The notes beneath the pieces are model-generated. The model did not search any database and was not told the origin of the DNA. It worked only from the letters and a program-made list of their open reading frames with translations. Made by a program: the position numbers and the translations under genes. Shown here piece by piece: positions 27,681-37,852 of a stretch of DNA of 41,847 nucleotides (the stretch's first letter is position 1; the number at the start of each line of letters is the position of its first letter). The DNA lies in the NCBI GenBank assembly GCA_025363395.1, contig JANYDX010000232.1:1-41847 (forward strand). Reading direction: 5' to 3'. The stretch comes from Verrucomicrobiota bacterium (GTDB lineage: Bacteria; Verrucomicrobiota; Verrucomicrobiia; Opitutales; Opitutaceae).

Positions 27681-28067
27681 ATGGCCGCCGATAAAAAAAC
27701 CAAGCTCCTTGCCCGCCAGCTTTTCAAGCTGAGCCTCGCCGATGGCCAGGTTTCCGCCGAGCAGATTTCCGGTGTGCTCGGCTGGGTGAACAAACATTCG
27801 CCGCGCCGGCCACTCGCGCTGCTGCAACTTTATCAACGCCTGATCACGACCGAACTGGCCCGCTCCCAGGCCGTCGTCACCCACGCCGGGCCGCTTGGCG
27901 CCGGCATGCTCGCCCAGATCGAAAAGGCGATGACCCTGAAATATTCCCGGCCCGTCACCGCCACCGCCGCACCCGATTCCTCCCTGCTCGCCGGCATTCG
28001 TGTCCGCGTCGGCGATGATATCTACGAGTCCTCCGCCGCCAGCCAGCTCGCCTCCCTCTCCGCTTAA
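27681..28067 (+). CDS. atpH: F1Fo ATP synthase subunit delta (N-terminally short)
   Basis: LLQLYQRLITTELARSQAVVTHAGPLGAGMLAQIEKAMTLKYSRPVTATAAPDSSLLAGIRVRVGDDIYESSAASQLASL matches the delta C-terminal region; operon position. 128 aa. Confidence 0.85.
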   Translation: MAADKKTKLLARQLFKLSLADGQVSAEQISGVLGWVNKHSPRRPLALLQLYQRLITTELARSQAVVTHAGPLGAGMLAQIEKAMTLKYSRPVTATAAPDSSLLAGIRVRVGDDIYESSAASQLASLSA

Positions 28068-28100
28068 TTTCGCACTCACTTTTAACCTGCGCCCCACGCC

Positions 28101-29633
28101 ATGAGCAACGTCATCGAACAAATCGAACAACAGATCGCCAAGCTTTCCACCAAGGCGGTCAAGAAGAACACCGGCCACATCCGCACGGTCGCCGACGGCG
28201 TCGCCAAAGTGGACGGCCTCTCCGACGTCATGTACAACGAGATGGTGCAATTCCCCGGTGGCACCATCGGCATCGCGCTCAATCTCGAACAGGACGAGGT
28301 CGGCTGCGTCGTTCTCGGTGACGTTTCCCAGCTCAAGGAAGGCGACGAGGTCACCACCACTGGCAAGCTCCTCTCCGTTCCCGTCGGCCGTGCCCTGCTC
28401 GGCCGCGTCGTTGACGCCCTCGGCCGCCCCATTGATGGCAAAGGCCCCATCGCTTCCACGGAATTTTATCCCGTCGAGAAAATCGCCCCGGGCGTCATGT
28501 CCCGCAAATCAGTCAATCAGCCGCTCTTCACGGGCATTATGGCCATCGACTCCATGATCCCGATCGGCCGCGGCCAGCGCGAACTCATCATCGGTGATCG
28601 CGGCACGGGCAAGACCACCATCTGTCTCGACACGATCATCAACCAAGCGCGCATCAATAAAGTCGGTCTCGCGTCCGGCGATAAGAATTTCCGCCCCGTT
28701 TATTCGATCTACGTCGCCGTCGGACAGAAACAATCGAACGTTGTCCGCACCATCGCCGCCCTCGAGGCCGCCGATGCCCTGCAATACACGATCATCGTGG
28801 CTGCAACTGCTGGTGACAATCCGGCCAATCAATACATCGCCCCGTTCTCCGGCGCCGCCATCGGCGAATGGTTCATGGAAAATGGCCAGGATGCCCTGAT
28901 CGTGTACGACGATCTCTCGAAGCACGCCGTCGCTTACCGCCAGATTTCACTCATCCTGAAACGTCCTTCCGGCCGCGAAGCTTATCCGGGCGACGTGTTT
29001 TATCTGCACTCCCGCCTGCTCGAGCGCGCCGCGCGCCTCGACGGCAAGGGTTCGCTCACCGCGCTCCCGGTCATTGAGACTCAGGCTGGCGACGTTTCGG
29101 CTTACATTCCAACCAATGTTATCTCGATTACAGACGGCCAGATTTTCCTCGAGACCGATCTCTTCAATCAAGGTATCCGTCCCGCTGTGTCCGTCGGTCT
29201 TTCCGTCTCGCGCGTCGGTTCGTCCGCGCAGATCAAGGTCACCAAGCAGGTCGGCGGCAAACTCAAGGGCGAACTCGCCCAGTTCCGCGAACTCGCCGCT
29301 TTCGCGCAGTTCGGTTCCGACCTCGACGCCAAGACCAAGGCCACGCTCGATCGCGGCGCCCGCATCGTCGAACTTTTCAAACAGCCGCAGCTCAATCCCC
29401 TCTCGATCGAAGTTCAGGCCTCGATTTTGTGGACACTGCAGAAGGGCTACTTCGATTCCGTTGAAGTAAAGAGTGTCGTCAACGCGTCGAACTCGCTTCG
29501 CGACTTTCTCATCACGCGCAAGGATGCCTTGCTCACGACCATCCGCACCAAGGCCGCCCTCTCACCGGAAATCGAAGCGGACCTGAAGGCCGCCGCCGAC
29601 GAGTGGAAAGCAACCTTTGCAGCGAAGGGCTGA
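28101..29633 (+). CDS. atpA: F1Fo ATP synthase subunit alpha
   Basis: [21 protein letters not shown] (P-loop), ...[44 protein letters not shown].... Confidence 0.99.
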   Translation: MSNVIEQIEQQIAKLSTKAVKKNTGHIRTVADGVAKVDGLSDVMYNEMVQFPGGTIGIALNLEQDEVGCVVLGDVSQLKEGDEVTTTGKLLSVPVGRALLGRVVDALGRPIDGKGPIASTEFYPVEKIAPGVMSRKSVNQPLFTGIMAIDSMIPIGRGQRELIIGDRGTGKTTICLDTIINQARINKVGLASGDKNFRPVYSIYVAVGQKQSNVVRTIAALEAADALQYTIIVAATAGDNPANQYIAPFSGAAIGEWFMENGQDALIVYDDLSKHAVAYRQISLILKRPSGREAYPGDVFYLHSRLLERAARLDGKGSLTALPVIETQAGDVSAYIPTNVISITDGQIFLETDLFNQGIRPAVSVGLSVSRVGSSAQIKVTKQVGGKLKGELAQFRELAAFAQFGSDLDAKTKATLDRGARIVELFKQPQLNPLSIEVQASILWTLQKGYFDSVEVKSVVNASNSLRDFLITRKDALLTTIRTKAALSPEIEADLKAAADEWKATFAAKG

Positions 29634-29728
29634 AAGGCTGACGAAGTCATCGCTATCTTCGTCACGCTCCTCAAATAAACCACGTCCCCGTTTCAGCTCT
29701 TCAGTCCTTCAGCCTTTTTTCCTAACTC

Positions 29729-30601
29729 ATGGCTTCACTTCGCGACATCCGCCGGCGCATCAAGTCGGTCAAGAACACCCGCCAGATCACCAAGGCGATG
29801 GAGTTGGTTGCTGCGTCAAAAATGAAGAAGGCGCAGCAGGCTGCCCTCGCCGGCCGTGCCTACGCCCAGCTTATGGCCGACATGCTCGCCGCTCTCGCCG
29901 GCCGCGTGATGGATACCGAGCACCCGTTTCTGGTGAAGCGCGAGGTGAAGACGCGCGGCATCCTGCTCGTCACCTCGGACAAGGGGCTGTGCGGCCCGCT
30001 CAATGGAAATCTTTTCAAGCTCGTGACGGAAATCAAGTCACCGGCCAAATACGTCGCCATCGGCCGCAAGGGCGCGCAATTTCTCGCCCGTACCCGCCGT
30101 GATGTCGTCGCTGATTTCAGTGTGACCGACCGCGTCCCGTTTGGCGAAGTGAAGACGGTCATCGAGTTCATGGTGAAATTGTACATCGAGGGGACCATCG
30201 ACACCATCGAGGTCATCTACTCTCACTACAAAAACACGCTCGTGCAGGAGCCCACCGTCCGTCCGCTCCTTCCGCTCACGAGTGTGAAGGACTTCGTCAC
30301 GCATCTCCGCGCCGAATCTGGCGGCAGCCACCAGGTGGATGATCGCGACATGCTTTTCGAACCCGACGCCGCTACCGTGCTCGACGCCCTGCTGCCTTTC
30401 TATGTGAACCGTTGCGCCTATCAGTTGATTCTCAACGCCAAGGCTTCCGAGCACAGCGCCCGCATGGTCGCGATGAAGACCGCGAAGGACAATGCCACGA
30501 AGCTGATCGGCGAACTCTCCCTCGAATACAACAAGGCCCGCCAGGCCGGCATCACCCAGGAAATCCTGGAGATCTCAGCCGCGTCGTATTCGTCCCAATA
30601 A
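29729..30601 (+). CDS. atpG: F1Fo ATP synthase subunit gamma
   Basis: MASLRDIRRRIKSVKNTRQITKAMELVAASKMKKAQ...LVTSDKGLCGPLNGNLFK...EYNKARQAGITQEILEISAAS. Confidence 0.98.
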   Translation: MASLRDIRRRIKSVKNTRQITKAMELVAASKMKKAQQAALAGRAYAQLMADMLAALAGRVMDTEHPFLVKREVKTRGILLVTSDKGLCGPLNGNLFKLVTEIKSPAKYVAIGRKGAQFLARTRRDVVADFSVTDRVPFGEVKTVIEFMVKLYIEGTIDTIEVIYSHYKNTLVQEPTVRPLLPLTSVKDFVTHLRAESGGSHQVDDRDMLFEPDAATVLDALLPFYVNRCAYQLILNAKASEHSARMVAMKTAKDNATKLIGELSLEYNKARQAGITQEILEISAASYSSQ

Positions 30602-32062
<1,461 letters not shown>

Positions 32063-32067
32063 TCACC

Positions 32068-32475
32068 ATGCCTCTCACGCTCGAAATCGTCACGCCCGAG
32101 GCGAAGGTGTATTCCGACACCATCGACTCCGTCGTGATTCCGACGGTCGAGGGCGAGATCGGCGTTCTCCCCGGCCATATCCCACTGCTCACCCAGATCG
32201 ACTCCGGTGAACTGCGGGTGACCAAAGGCACGACGACCCTGTGGCTCGCCATCGGCGGCGGCTTCGCCCAAATCGACGGCGACACGGTTCGCGTGCTGGC
32301 TGAAAATGCCATCACCGAGGAAAAGATCGACGAAAACGCGGTCGAGGCCGCCATGAAGCGCGCTGAACAGGAGCTCAAGGAAGCCAAGGACATGGATCCC
32401 CAGCAATATGAGCATCTGCAAAGCCTCGTGCGTTATTCAGGTGTCCAACTTGCTGTAAAACGCCGCCGCCACTAA
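32068..32475 (+). CDS. atpC: F1Fo ATP synthase subunit epsilon
   Basis: MPLTLEIVTPEAKVYSDTIDSVVIPTVEGEIGVLPGHIPLLTQIDSGELRVTKG.... Confidence 0.97.
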   Translation: MPLTLEIVTPEAKVYSDTIDSVVIPTVEGEIGVLPGHIPLLTQIDSGELRVTKGTTTLWLAIGGGFAQIDGDTVRVLAENAITEEKIDENAVEAAMKRAEQELKEAKDMDPQQYEHLQSLVRYSGVQLAVKRRRH

Positions 32476-32480
32476 CCCCT

Positions 32481-32523
32481 AAGCCTCGAGCCAGCCTCCC
32501 GCAGGTTGACCCGGGGCTTTTTT
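32481..32523 (+). terminator. Terminator at the end of the ATP synthase operon
   Basis: AAGCCTCG ... CGGGGCTTTTTT (outer stem with one G-T wobble) plus inner stem CAGCCT/AGGTTG, followed by T6. Confidence 0.8.
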
Positions 32524-32557
32524 ATGATTCTGTTCTGATACTCAGTCTCAGCCGCAA

Positions 32558-32881
32558 ATGACCACCCCGCTTAAAAAACTTTCCCCCCTCTGTCAGCTGG
32601 CCGCCGGCGCGACGGGACGGGTCTGCGAGTTGAGGGGCGATGAGGATTTTTGCCAGCGCTTGCGGGAGATGGGTTTCGGTGAGGCCGCACTGGTCACCAA
32701 AGTTTCCGGTAGCACCACCAGTCTTTGCCAGATCAACGGCACCCGCATCGCGCTGAGTCACGCGGCGGCGATGAATATCATGATCGAGCTGCTGCCGATC
32801 GGGCCGGCGCACGACCGCAGCCGGGCTCCGTTTCCCGCCCCAGCTTCACCTAAGCTGAATGCCACGGACCGCACGCGCTAA
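32558..32881 (+). CDS. feoA: FeoA-domain protein (first copy)
   Basis: LSPLCQLAAGATGRVCELRGDEDFCQRLREMGFGEAALVTKVSGSTTSLCQINGTRIALSHAAAMNIMIE (FeoA/SH3-like). Confidence 0.85.
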   Translation: MTTPLKKLSPLCQLAAGATGRVCELRGDEDFCQRLREMGFGEAALVTKVSGSTTSLCQINGTRIALSHAAAMNIMIELLPIGPAHDRSRAPFPAPASPKLNATDRTR

Positions 32882-32891
32882 GGCCCGCGTC

Positions 32892-33125
32892 ATGTCCGCC
32901 TCCCTCAAACTTTCTGCCCTCGCGCTTGGCGTCACCGCTCGCGTGAAGGACTTTCCGAAAACCGGCACCACCTTCGTCCGCCTCCGCGAAATGGGTCTGC
33001 TGCCCGGCACCCCGATCACTTTCATCCGCGCCGCGCCCCTGGGTGATCCCTTGGAATTCAAACTGCGGGGCTACCACCTCACGCTGCGCCGTGAAGAAGC
33101 GGAGCAAATTACGATCGAGGCCTGA
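32892..33125 (+). CDS. feoA: FeoA-domain protein (second copy)
   Basis: MSASLKLSALALGVTARVKDFPKTGTTFVRLREMGLLPGTPITFIRAAPLGDPLEFKLRGYHLTLRREEAEQITIEA. Confidence 0.9.
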   Translation: MSASLKLSALALGVTARVKDFPKTGTTFVRLREMGLLPGTPITFIRAAPLGDPLEFKLRGYHLTLRREEAEQITIEA

Positions 33126-33128
33126 GCC

Positions 33129-35267
33129 GTGTCGCAACTACCATCCCATATTACCGGGTCGGGCAAAAAACGTCCGGCGCATGCCGACCGCACACCGGTT
33201 TACGCGCTGGTGGGAAATCCGAACTGCGGCAAGAGCACGCTCTTCAACGCCCTCACCGGCCTTAAGCAGAAGGTCGGCAACTATCCCGGCGTCACCGTCG
33301 AAAAGAAAATCGGCGAAACGTATTCGCAACACGGCAAGCCGATCAAAATCATCGACCTGCCCGGCGCCTACTCGCTCGCCGCCCGCTCTCCGGACGAAGC
33401 GGTCACTCGCGACGTGCTCCTCGGCCGTCGCTCCGACACACCGCAACCCGACCGGATTCTCTGTATCGTCGATGCAACGAATCTCGAACGGAATCTATAT
33501 CTCGTTCACCAAATCCTCGATCTCGGCCGGCCTGTGATCCTGGTCGTGAACATGATGGATCTGGCCGAAAGCTCCGGTCTGCAACTGCGGGTCGATCGTC
33601 TTGAGCAGGCGCTTGGCATTCCGGTGATCGCTTGCGAAGCGGTTAACGGGAAGGGCCTCGTCGAGTTGAAACTTGCGATGAGCCGATCTGATCTACCGCT
33701 GGCCCGCCATAGTTGGGATATCCCCGTCGCCGTCGCGCCCGCGGTCGCCGAATTGCAAGCCTCGCTCACCGACAACGATGGCCGTTCCCCGCTCGTGGCC
33801 CGCGCCGAGGCACTGCTGCTGCTGACTGATTTTGACACGGTGCGCGTCGCCGGTTCGACGCCGCTGAGTGCCCGCACCACGGATATTCTTGCGACCTGGC
33901 AAAAGCACTGGGAAGGCGAGGGGACCGACTGGGCCGGCACGCTCGTCGGCAGCCGCTATGCGGCCATCACCAAACTGTGCGTCGATATCGTACAACAAAC
34001 CGGTGCCACCGGGCCGACAACCTCGGATAAAATCGATGCCATCGTGGTCCATCCTTTGTGGGGCTGGGTGGTTTTTGGCGGCGTGATGACGCTTTTTTTC
34101 CTCAGTATCTTCACCTTCGCCCAAGGTCCGATGGAATGGATCGGCGACCAAACAGCGTCGCTGGCCAACTGGCTGAAAGCCACCATGCCCGAAGGCGACC
34201 TGCGCAGTCTCCTCACCGACGGCATAATCGGCGGGGTGGGAACGATCATCACATTTCTGCCGCAAATCCTCATTCTCTATTTCTTTATCGGACTGCTGGA
34301 GAACACCGGCTACATGGCGCGCGCGGCGTTTATCATGGACCGGCTGATGAGCCGCGTCGGCCTGAATGGAAAATCTTTCATCCCGCTGCTCAGTTCCTAC
34401 GCGTGTGCGATTCCCGGAATCATGGCGACCCGCACGATCGAAGATCCGAAAGATCGCCTCGTCACGATCCTCGTCGCGCCGCTGATGAGCTGTTCCGCGC
34501 GGCTGCCCGTCTACCTGCTGATGATCGCCGCGCTGCTGCCCGGCACCACCATGCCGGTACTCACGAAGGTCGGAATCATGCTCCTCATGTACGCACTGGG
34601 CACGGCGGGCGCCTTTGGCTTCGCGTGGCTCTTTAAGCGCACCCTGCTCAAGGGCCGTCCGCCCATGATGATCATGGAACTGCCGCCTTACCGGTTGCCC
34701 GGGATCAAGGACGTCGCGCTGCACATGTTCGAACGCGCTGGTCTCTTCCTGCGCAAGGCCGGCACCGTGATCCTCGGCATCAGCATCGTGCTTTGGTTTC
34801 TCACCACCTACCCAAAACACCCCGACGCGACCGCCGCGGCAACGGAACAGATCGCGTACAGTTTTGCCGGCCGCGCCGGTCACGCCATCGAACCTGTCAT
34901 CAAGCCCCTCGGCTTTGACTGGCGCATTGGCATCGGTCTCATCACTTCGTTTGCCGCCCGCGAGGTGTTTGTCAGTTCGATGGGCGTCATCTTCGGCGCG
35001 GAAAGCGCCAACGACGACACCACTACGCTGCGCGTCGCCCTGCAAAAAGCCACCTGGCCTGGCGGCGCGCCGGTATTCACCACGCTCGTTTGCTTCACGC
35101 TCATGGTGTATTATGTTTTCGCCATGCAATGCATGAGCACCGTCGCCGTAGTGAAACGCGAGACCAACGGCTGGAAATGGCCGCTGTTCCAGATCGGCTA
35201 CATGACCGGCACCGCATGGCTCGTATGTTTCGTCATCTATCAAACCGGCCGCGCGCTGGGTTATTGA
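33129..35267 (+). CDS. feoB: Ferrous iron transporter FeoB
   Basis: YALVGNPNCGKSTLFNALTGLKQKVGNYPGVTVEKK...IDLPGAYSLAARSPDEAVTRDVLLG...VVNMMDLAES...PLLSSYACAIPGIMATRTIEDPKDRLVTILVAPLMSCSARLPVYLLMI. Confidence 0.98.
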   Translation: MSQLPSHITGSGKKRPAHADRTPVYALVGNPNCGKSTLFNALTGLKQKVGNYPGVTVEKKIGETYSQHGKPIKIIDLPGAYSLAARSPDEAVTRDVLLGRRSDTPQPDRILCIVDATNLERNLYLVHQILDLGRPVILVVNMMDLAESSGLQLRVDRLEQALGIPVIACEAVNGKGLVELKLAMSRSDLPLARHSWDIPVAVAPAVAELQASLTDNDGRSPLVARAEALLLLTDFDTVRVAGSTPLSARTTDILATWQKHWEGEGTDWAGTLVGSRYAAITKLCVDIVQQTGATGPTTSDKIDAIVVHPLWGWVVFGGVMTLFFLSIFTFAQGPMEWIGDQTASLANWLKATMPEGDLRSLLTDGIIGGVGTIITFLPQILILYFFIGLLENTGYMARAAFIMDRLMSRVGLNGKSFIPLLSSYACAIPGIMATRTIEDPKDRLVTILVAPLMSCSARLPVYLLMIAALLPGTTMPVLTKVGIMLLMYALGTAGAFGFAWLFKRTLLKGRPPMMIMELPPYRLPGIKDVALHMFERAGLFLRKAGTVILGISIVLWFLTTYPKHPDATAAATEQIAYSFAGRAGHAIEPVIKPLGFDWRIGIGLITSFAAREVFVSSMGVIFGAESANDDTTTLRVALQKATWPGGAPVFTTLVCFTLMVYYVFAMQCMSTVAVVKRETNGWKWPLFQIGYMTGTAWLVCFVIYQTGRALGY

Positions 35268-35268
35268 G

Positions 35269-35436
35269 ATGTCTTCGTCCCTCCAGACCATCATCGCTCT
35301 CGTCATCGTGGTGACCGCTCTCGCTTTGCTTCTGCGCGCCACCTTCCAGAAGCGAAAAAATTCCAGCTGCGGCAGCGAAGGTTGCGGTGCGATCAGCGCA
35401 GACGTGAAAAAGCTGAAGGCAAAACTGAAACGGTAG
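35269..35436 (+). CDS. Small Cys-containing membrane protein (55 aa), FeoB-associated / FeoC-position
   Basis: Own translation: MSSSLQTIIALVIVVTALALLLRATFQKRKNSSCGSEGCGAISADVKKLKAKLKR*; ATG one base after the feoB stop. TM helix plus CGSEGCG as in FeoB-associated Cys-rich membrane proteins. Not in the ORF track (too short). Confidence 0.75.
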   Translation: MSSSLQTIIALVIVVTALALLLRATFQKRKNSSCGSEGCGAISADVKKLKAKLKR

Positions 35437-35442
35437 GAGGGC

Positions 35443-36087
35443 TCATCCTTTGCTCTGCAGCCAGCCCCAAACCTGCAGCACCGCCTCGTTGGCGATACTG
35501 CCCAGGAAGAAAAAGTACGCGGTCCCGACGGCGAAAGCGACATAGCCGAGCAAGATAAAAAGTCCGTCGCGCTCCAGCAATCCGCAGGCCAGCAGGAAAA
35601 TCGCCCAGGCCGGCAGCAGGTTGGAAAAGGGGATCGGCAACGGGAGCAACAGGATCAGCGCCGAAACCAGAAGCACAATCGCATGCAGCTGATTGAGCAA
35701 CGCCGTCTCCGTCAAAGGTGCCCAGCGCGGCCGCAGCACAGATTCGAGATATCGCAGCAACCTCGCGGTGAAAGAGAGGACTCTGCCGAAAAATCCCGCC
35801 GGTAATCTCGCCCGCTGTATCTTCATCGGCAGCCAAGGCTTCTGGCCCAGTGACAAACGCAGTGCAATCAACACGATCGCCAGCCCAAGCGGTGTGGACA
35901 ATCCCGGGAGCGGCACCGGCTGGATGAAAGGCAATGCCAGCAGCACAATCAGCAACAGATAAGCTCTGTTGCGGAGAACAAAAATCACTTCCCGCAACGG
36001 CACCGCGCGGTCCCCCGCTCGCGCGTGGAGATCCGCGAGCTCTTCGGAAAGCTTGCGAGGCAGCGGCCTGGACCGTTTAATCATCAC
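35443..36087 (-). CDS. exoD: ExoD-like membrane protein (exopolysaccharide synthesis)
   Basis: KLSEELADLHARAGDRAVPLREVIFVLRNRAYLLLIVLLALPFIQPVPLPGLSTPLGLAIVLIALRLSLGQKPWLPMKIQ...; typical ExoD pattern. Confidence 0.88.
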   Translation of the reverse strand: MMIKRSRPLPRKLSEELADLHARAGDRAVPLREVIFVLRNRAYLLLIVLLALPFIQPVPLPGLSTPLGLAIVLIALRLSLGQKPWLPMKIQRARLPAGFFGRVLSFTARLLRYLESVLRPRWAPLTETALLNQLHAIVLLVSALILLLPLPIPFSNLLPAWAIFLLACGLLERDGLFILLGYVAFAVGTAYFFFLGSIANEAVLQVWGWLQSKG

Positions 36088-36776
36088 GTCCCGCGCTTGT
36101 TGCCATAAAGCTCGATGTGCAGCCGTGGAGCGTAGCGGTAGCCTCGCACCTTGCAGAGCTCGCTCAACCAGCCCGCGCGCGAGCGCAACGCCTCCACCGT
36201 GGTCCCCTCTGGCATGAGCAGCACCTTGACGTGCGGCACGGCGCAGGCCGTTTCCCGGAGCATGACCTCCATTTCGTCGATGTCGCTTTCACGGCCCACC
36301 ACAAATTTCAACTGGTAGTCGCCGGCCGCGATCCATTTCGCCACCACCTCCGGTTGCCAGCGCAACTCCTCGTGCTTTTTCCGCCAGGTGTCGTCCAGTC
36401 GCGCATCCGGCACGGAATGAGCCAGCTTCGGACTGAGCGAAGCCAAGTCGCAGGCAATACCGCGCGGCGGCACGGTGGCCGCCGTCTCAATCGTGATGTG
36501 ATAGCCCCGCTCCTGCAATTGGAAGGCCAGCTCATGGATGCCGGGCGCAATCATCGGTTCGCCCCCAGTCAGCACCACGTGCCTTGCAGGATGGACTACC
36601 ACCGCCGCGACGATTTCGTCCGGAGTCATTGGTCTGCCTTCCGGCGCCCACGAGGCGTAGGGCGTGTCGCACCAATTGCAGCGCAGATTGCAACCGCTGG
36701 TGCGCACAAAAACGGACGGCACTCCCGTCAGTTCACCTTCGCCCTGCAGCGAATAAAATATTTCGGAGATCAGCAT
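36084..36776 (-). CDS. queE: 7-carboxy-7-deazaguanine synthase
   Basis: MLISEIFYSLQGEGELTGVPSVFVRTSGCNLRCNWCDTPYASW (CxxxCxxC radical SAM), VVHPARHVVLTGGEPMIA.... Confidence 0.96.
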   Translation of the reverse strand: MLISEIFYSLQGEGELTGVPSVFVRTSGCNLRCNWCDTPYASWAPEGRPMTPDEIVAAVVVHPARHVVLTGGEPMIAPGIHELAFQLQERGYHITIETAATVPPRGIACDLASLSPKLAHSVPDARLDDTWRKKHEELRWQPEVVAKWIAAGDYQLKFVVGRESDIDEMEVMLRETACAVPHVKVLLMPEGTTVEALRSRAGWLSELCKVRGYRYAPRLHIELYGNKRGT

Positions 36777-36820
36777 ACACGCGAGAGAATGGGAAAAGAT
36801 TACGAGAAAGAGAACGAGGC

Positions 36821-37549
36821 TCAATGCTTCTGTCGTTCTTCGTTCTCCTCATCGTTCTCTCCTCCTTGTTTCGGTCCCGCCGGCAGGGGAGGAGTGCTCT
36901 CGTACACCGTCGGATCCGCCAGTCCCGCCAGTTGAAAAGCCTCCCGCCGCTCCACGCACGTGCCGCACACGCCGCAATGAATGACTCCGCCCTTGTAACA
37001 CGACCACGTTCGCGCGTAATCCACGCCCAGGCGCAAGCCCTCCGCGGCAATTTCACCTTTGTTGAGCTTGATGAACGGACGGAGCAATTGCACGCCTGCG
37101 TAGGTGCCGAGTCTCATCGCGTCGCCCATCGCGCGCATGAAGTCCTCGCGGCAATCGGGATAAATCACGTGGTCCCCGCCATGGGCGGCGATGACCAGCC
37201 CCTCCGCCCCGGCGCTCTCCGCAAATCCGCATGCCGCCGCCAGCATGATCCCGTTGCGAAATGGCACCACCGTGCGCTTCATGTTTTCGTCCGCGTAATG
37301 CCCTTCGGGAATAGCATCCCCCGATTTGAGCAGGTCCGACGCGAACAATCTCCCGATGAAATCCAGCGAAATGGTCTGCTGCGGCGCCCCGATTTTCCGC
37401 GCATGTTCGACGGCAAACGGTATCTCCCGGTGGTTATGTTTCGCTCCGTAATCAAAACTCAGCACGGCCGTGACCGCATGGTGGGCCCGCGCCCAATGGA
37501 GCGCAGTCACGGAATCCATGCCACCCGAGCAAAGTACGACGACTTTCAT
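36821..37549 (-). CDS. queC: 7-cyano-7-deazaguanine synthase
   Basis: MKVVVLCSGGMDSVTALHWARAHHAVTAVLSFDYGAKHNHRE...VPFRNGIMLAAACGFAES...TWSCYKGGVIHCGVCGTCVERREAFQLAGLADPTVY. Confidence 0.97.
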   Translation of the reverse strand: MKVVVLCSGGMDSVTALHWARAHHAVTAVLSFDYGAKHNHREIPFAVEHARKIGAPQQTISLDFIGRLFASDLLKSGDAIPEGHYADENMKRTVVPFRNGIMLAAACGFAESAGAEGLVIAAHGGDHVIYPDCREDFMRAMGDAMRLGTYAGVQLLRPFIKLNKGEIAAEGLRLGVDYARTWSCYKGGVIHCGVCGTCVERREAFQLAGLADPTVYESTPPLPAGPKQGGENDEENEERQKH

Positions 37550-37852
37550 AGGGAAGGAATCTTCACGAAAAACACCAAATGGCACCAAATAAAAAGCCTG
37601 AAACACTCCCGACTTGCCGAAGCGCTTGGTTTGGCTTTCCTAGGAGTTCCCAACGGTCCGTAGGCGGACCTGATTTATGATCCTTCCTCAAGACTTCTCT
37701 GGTATTGAACAAGGCCCGCCCCGGCCCGCCGAACAACCCGCGCGCGCTCCCGCAGCATCCCGAGCTGCCCCCTTCGGTCTCCCGGCAATCGACAAATGAC
37801 CCAGCCACCCCGCCGCTCGCTTGCCACTGCTGATTGACGCCGCCCCTCCGGC

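Noticed and set aside
33693-35543. 616-aa antisense ORF opposite feoB
   Set aside because: Charged, low-complexity shadow translation of a high-GC gene; feoB on the plus strand has clear family motifs.
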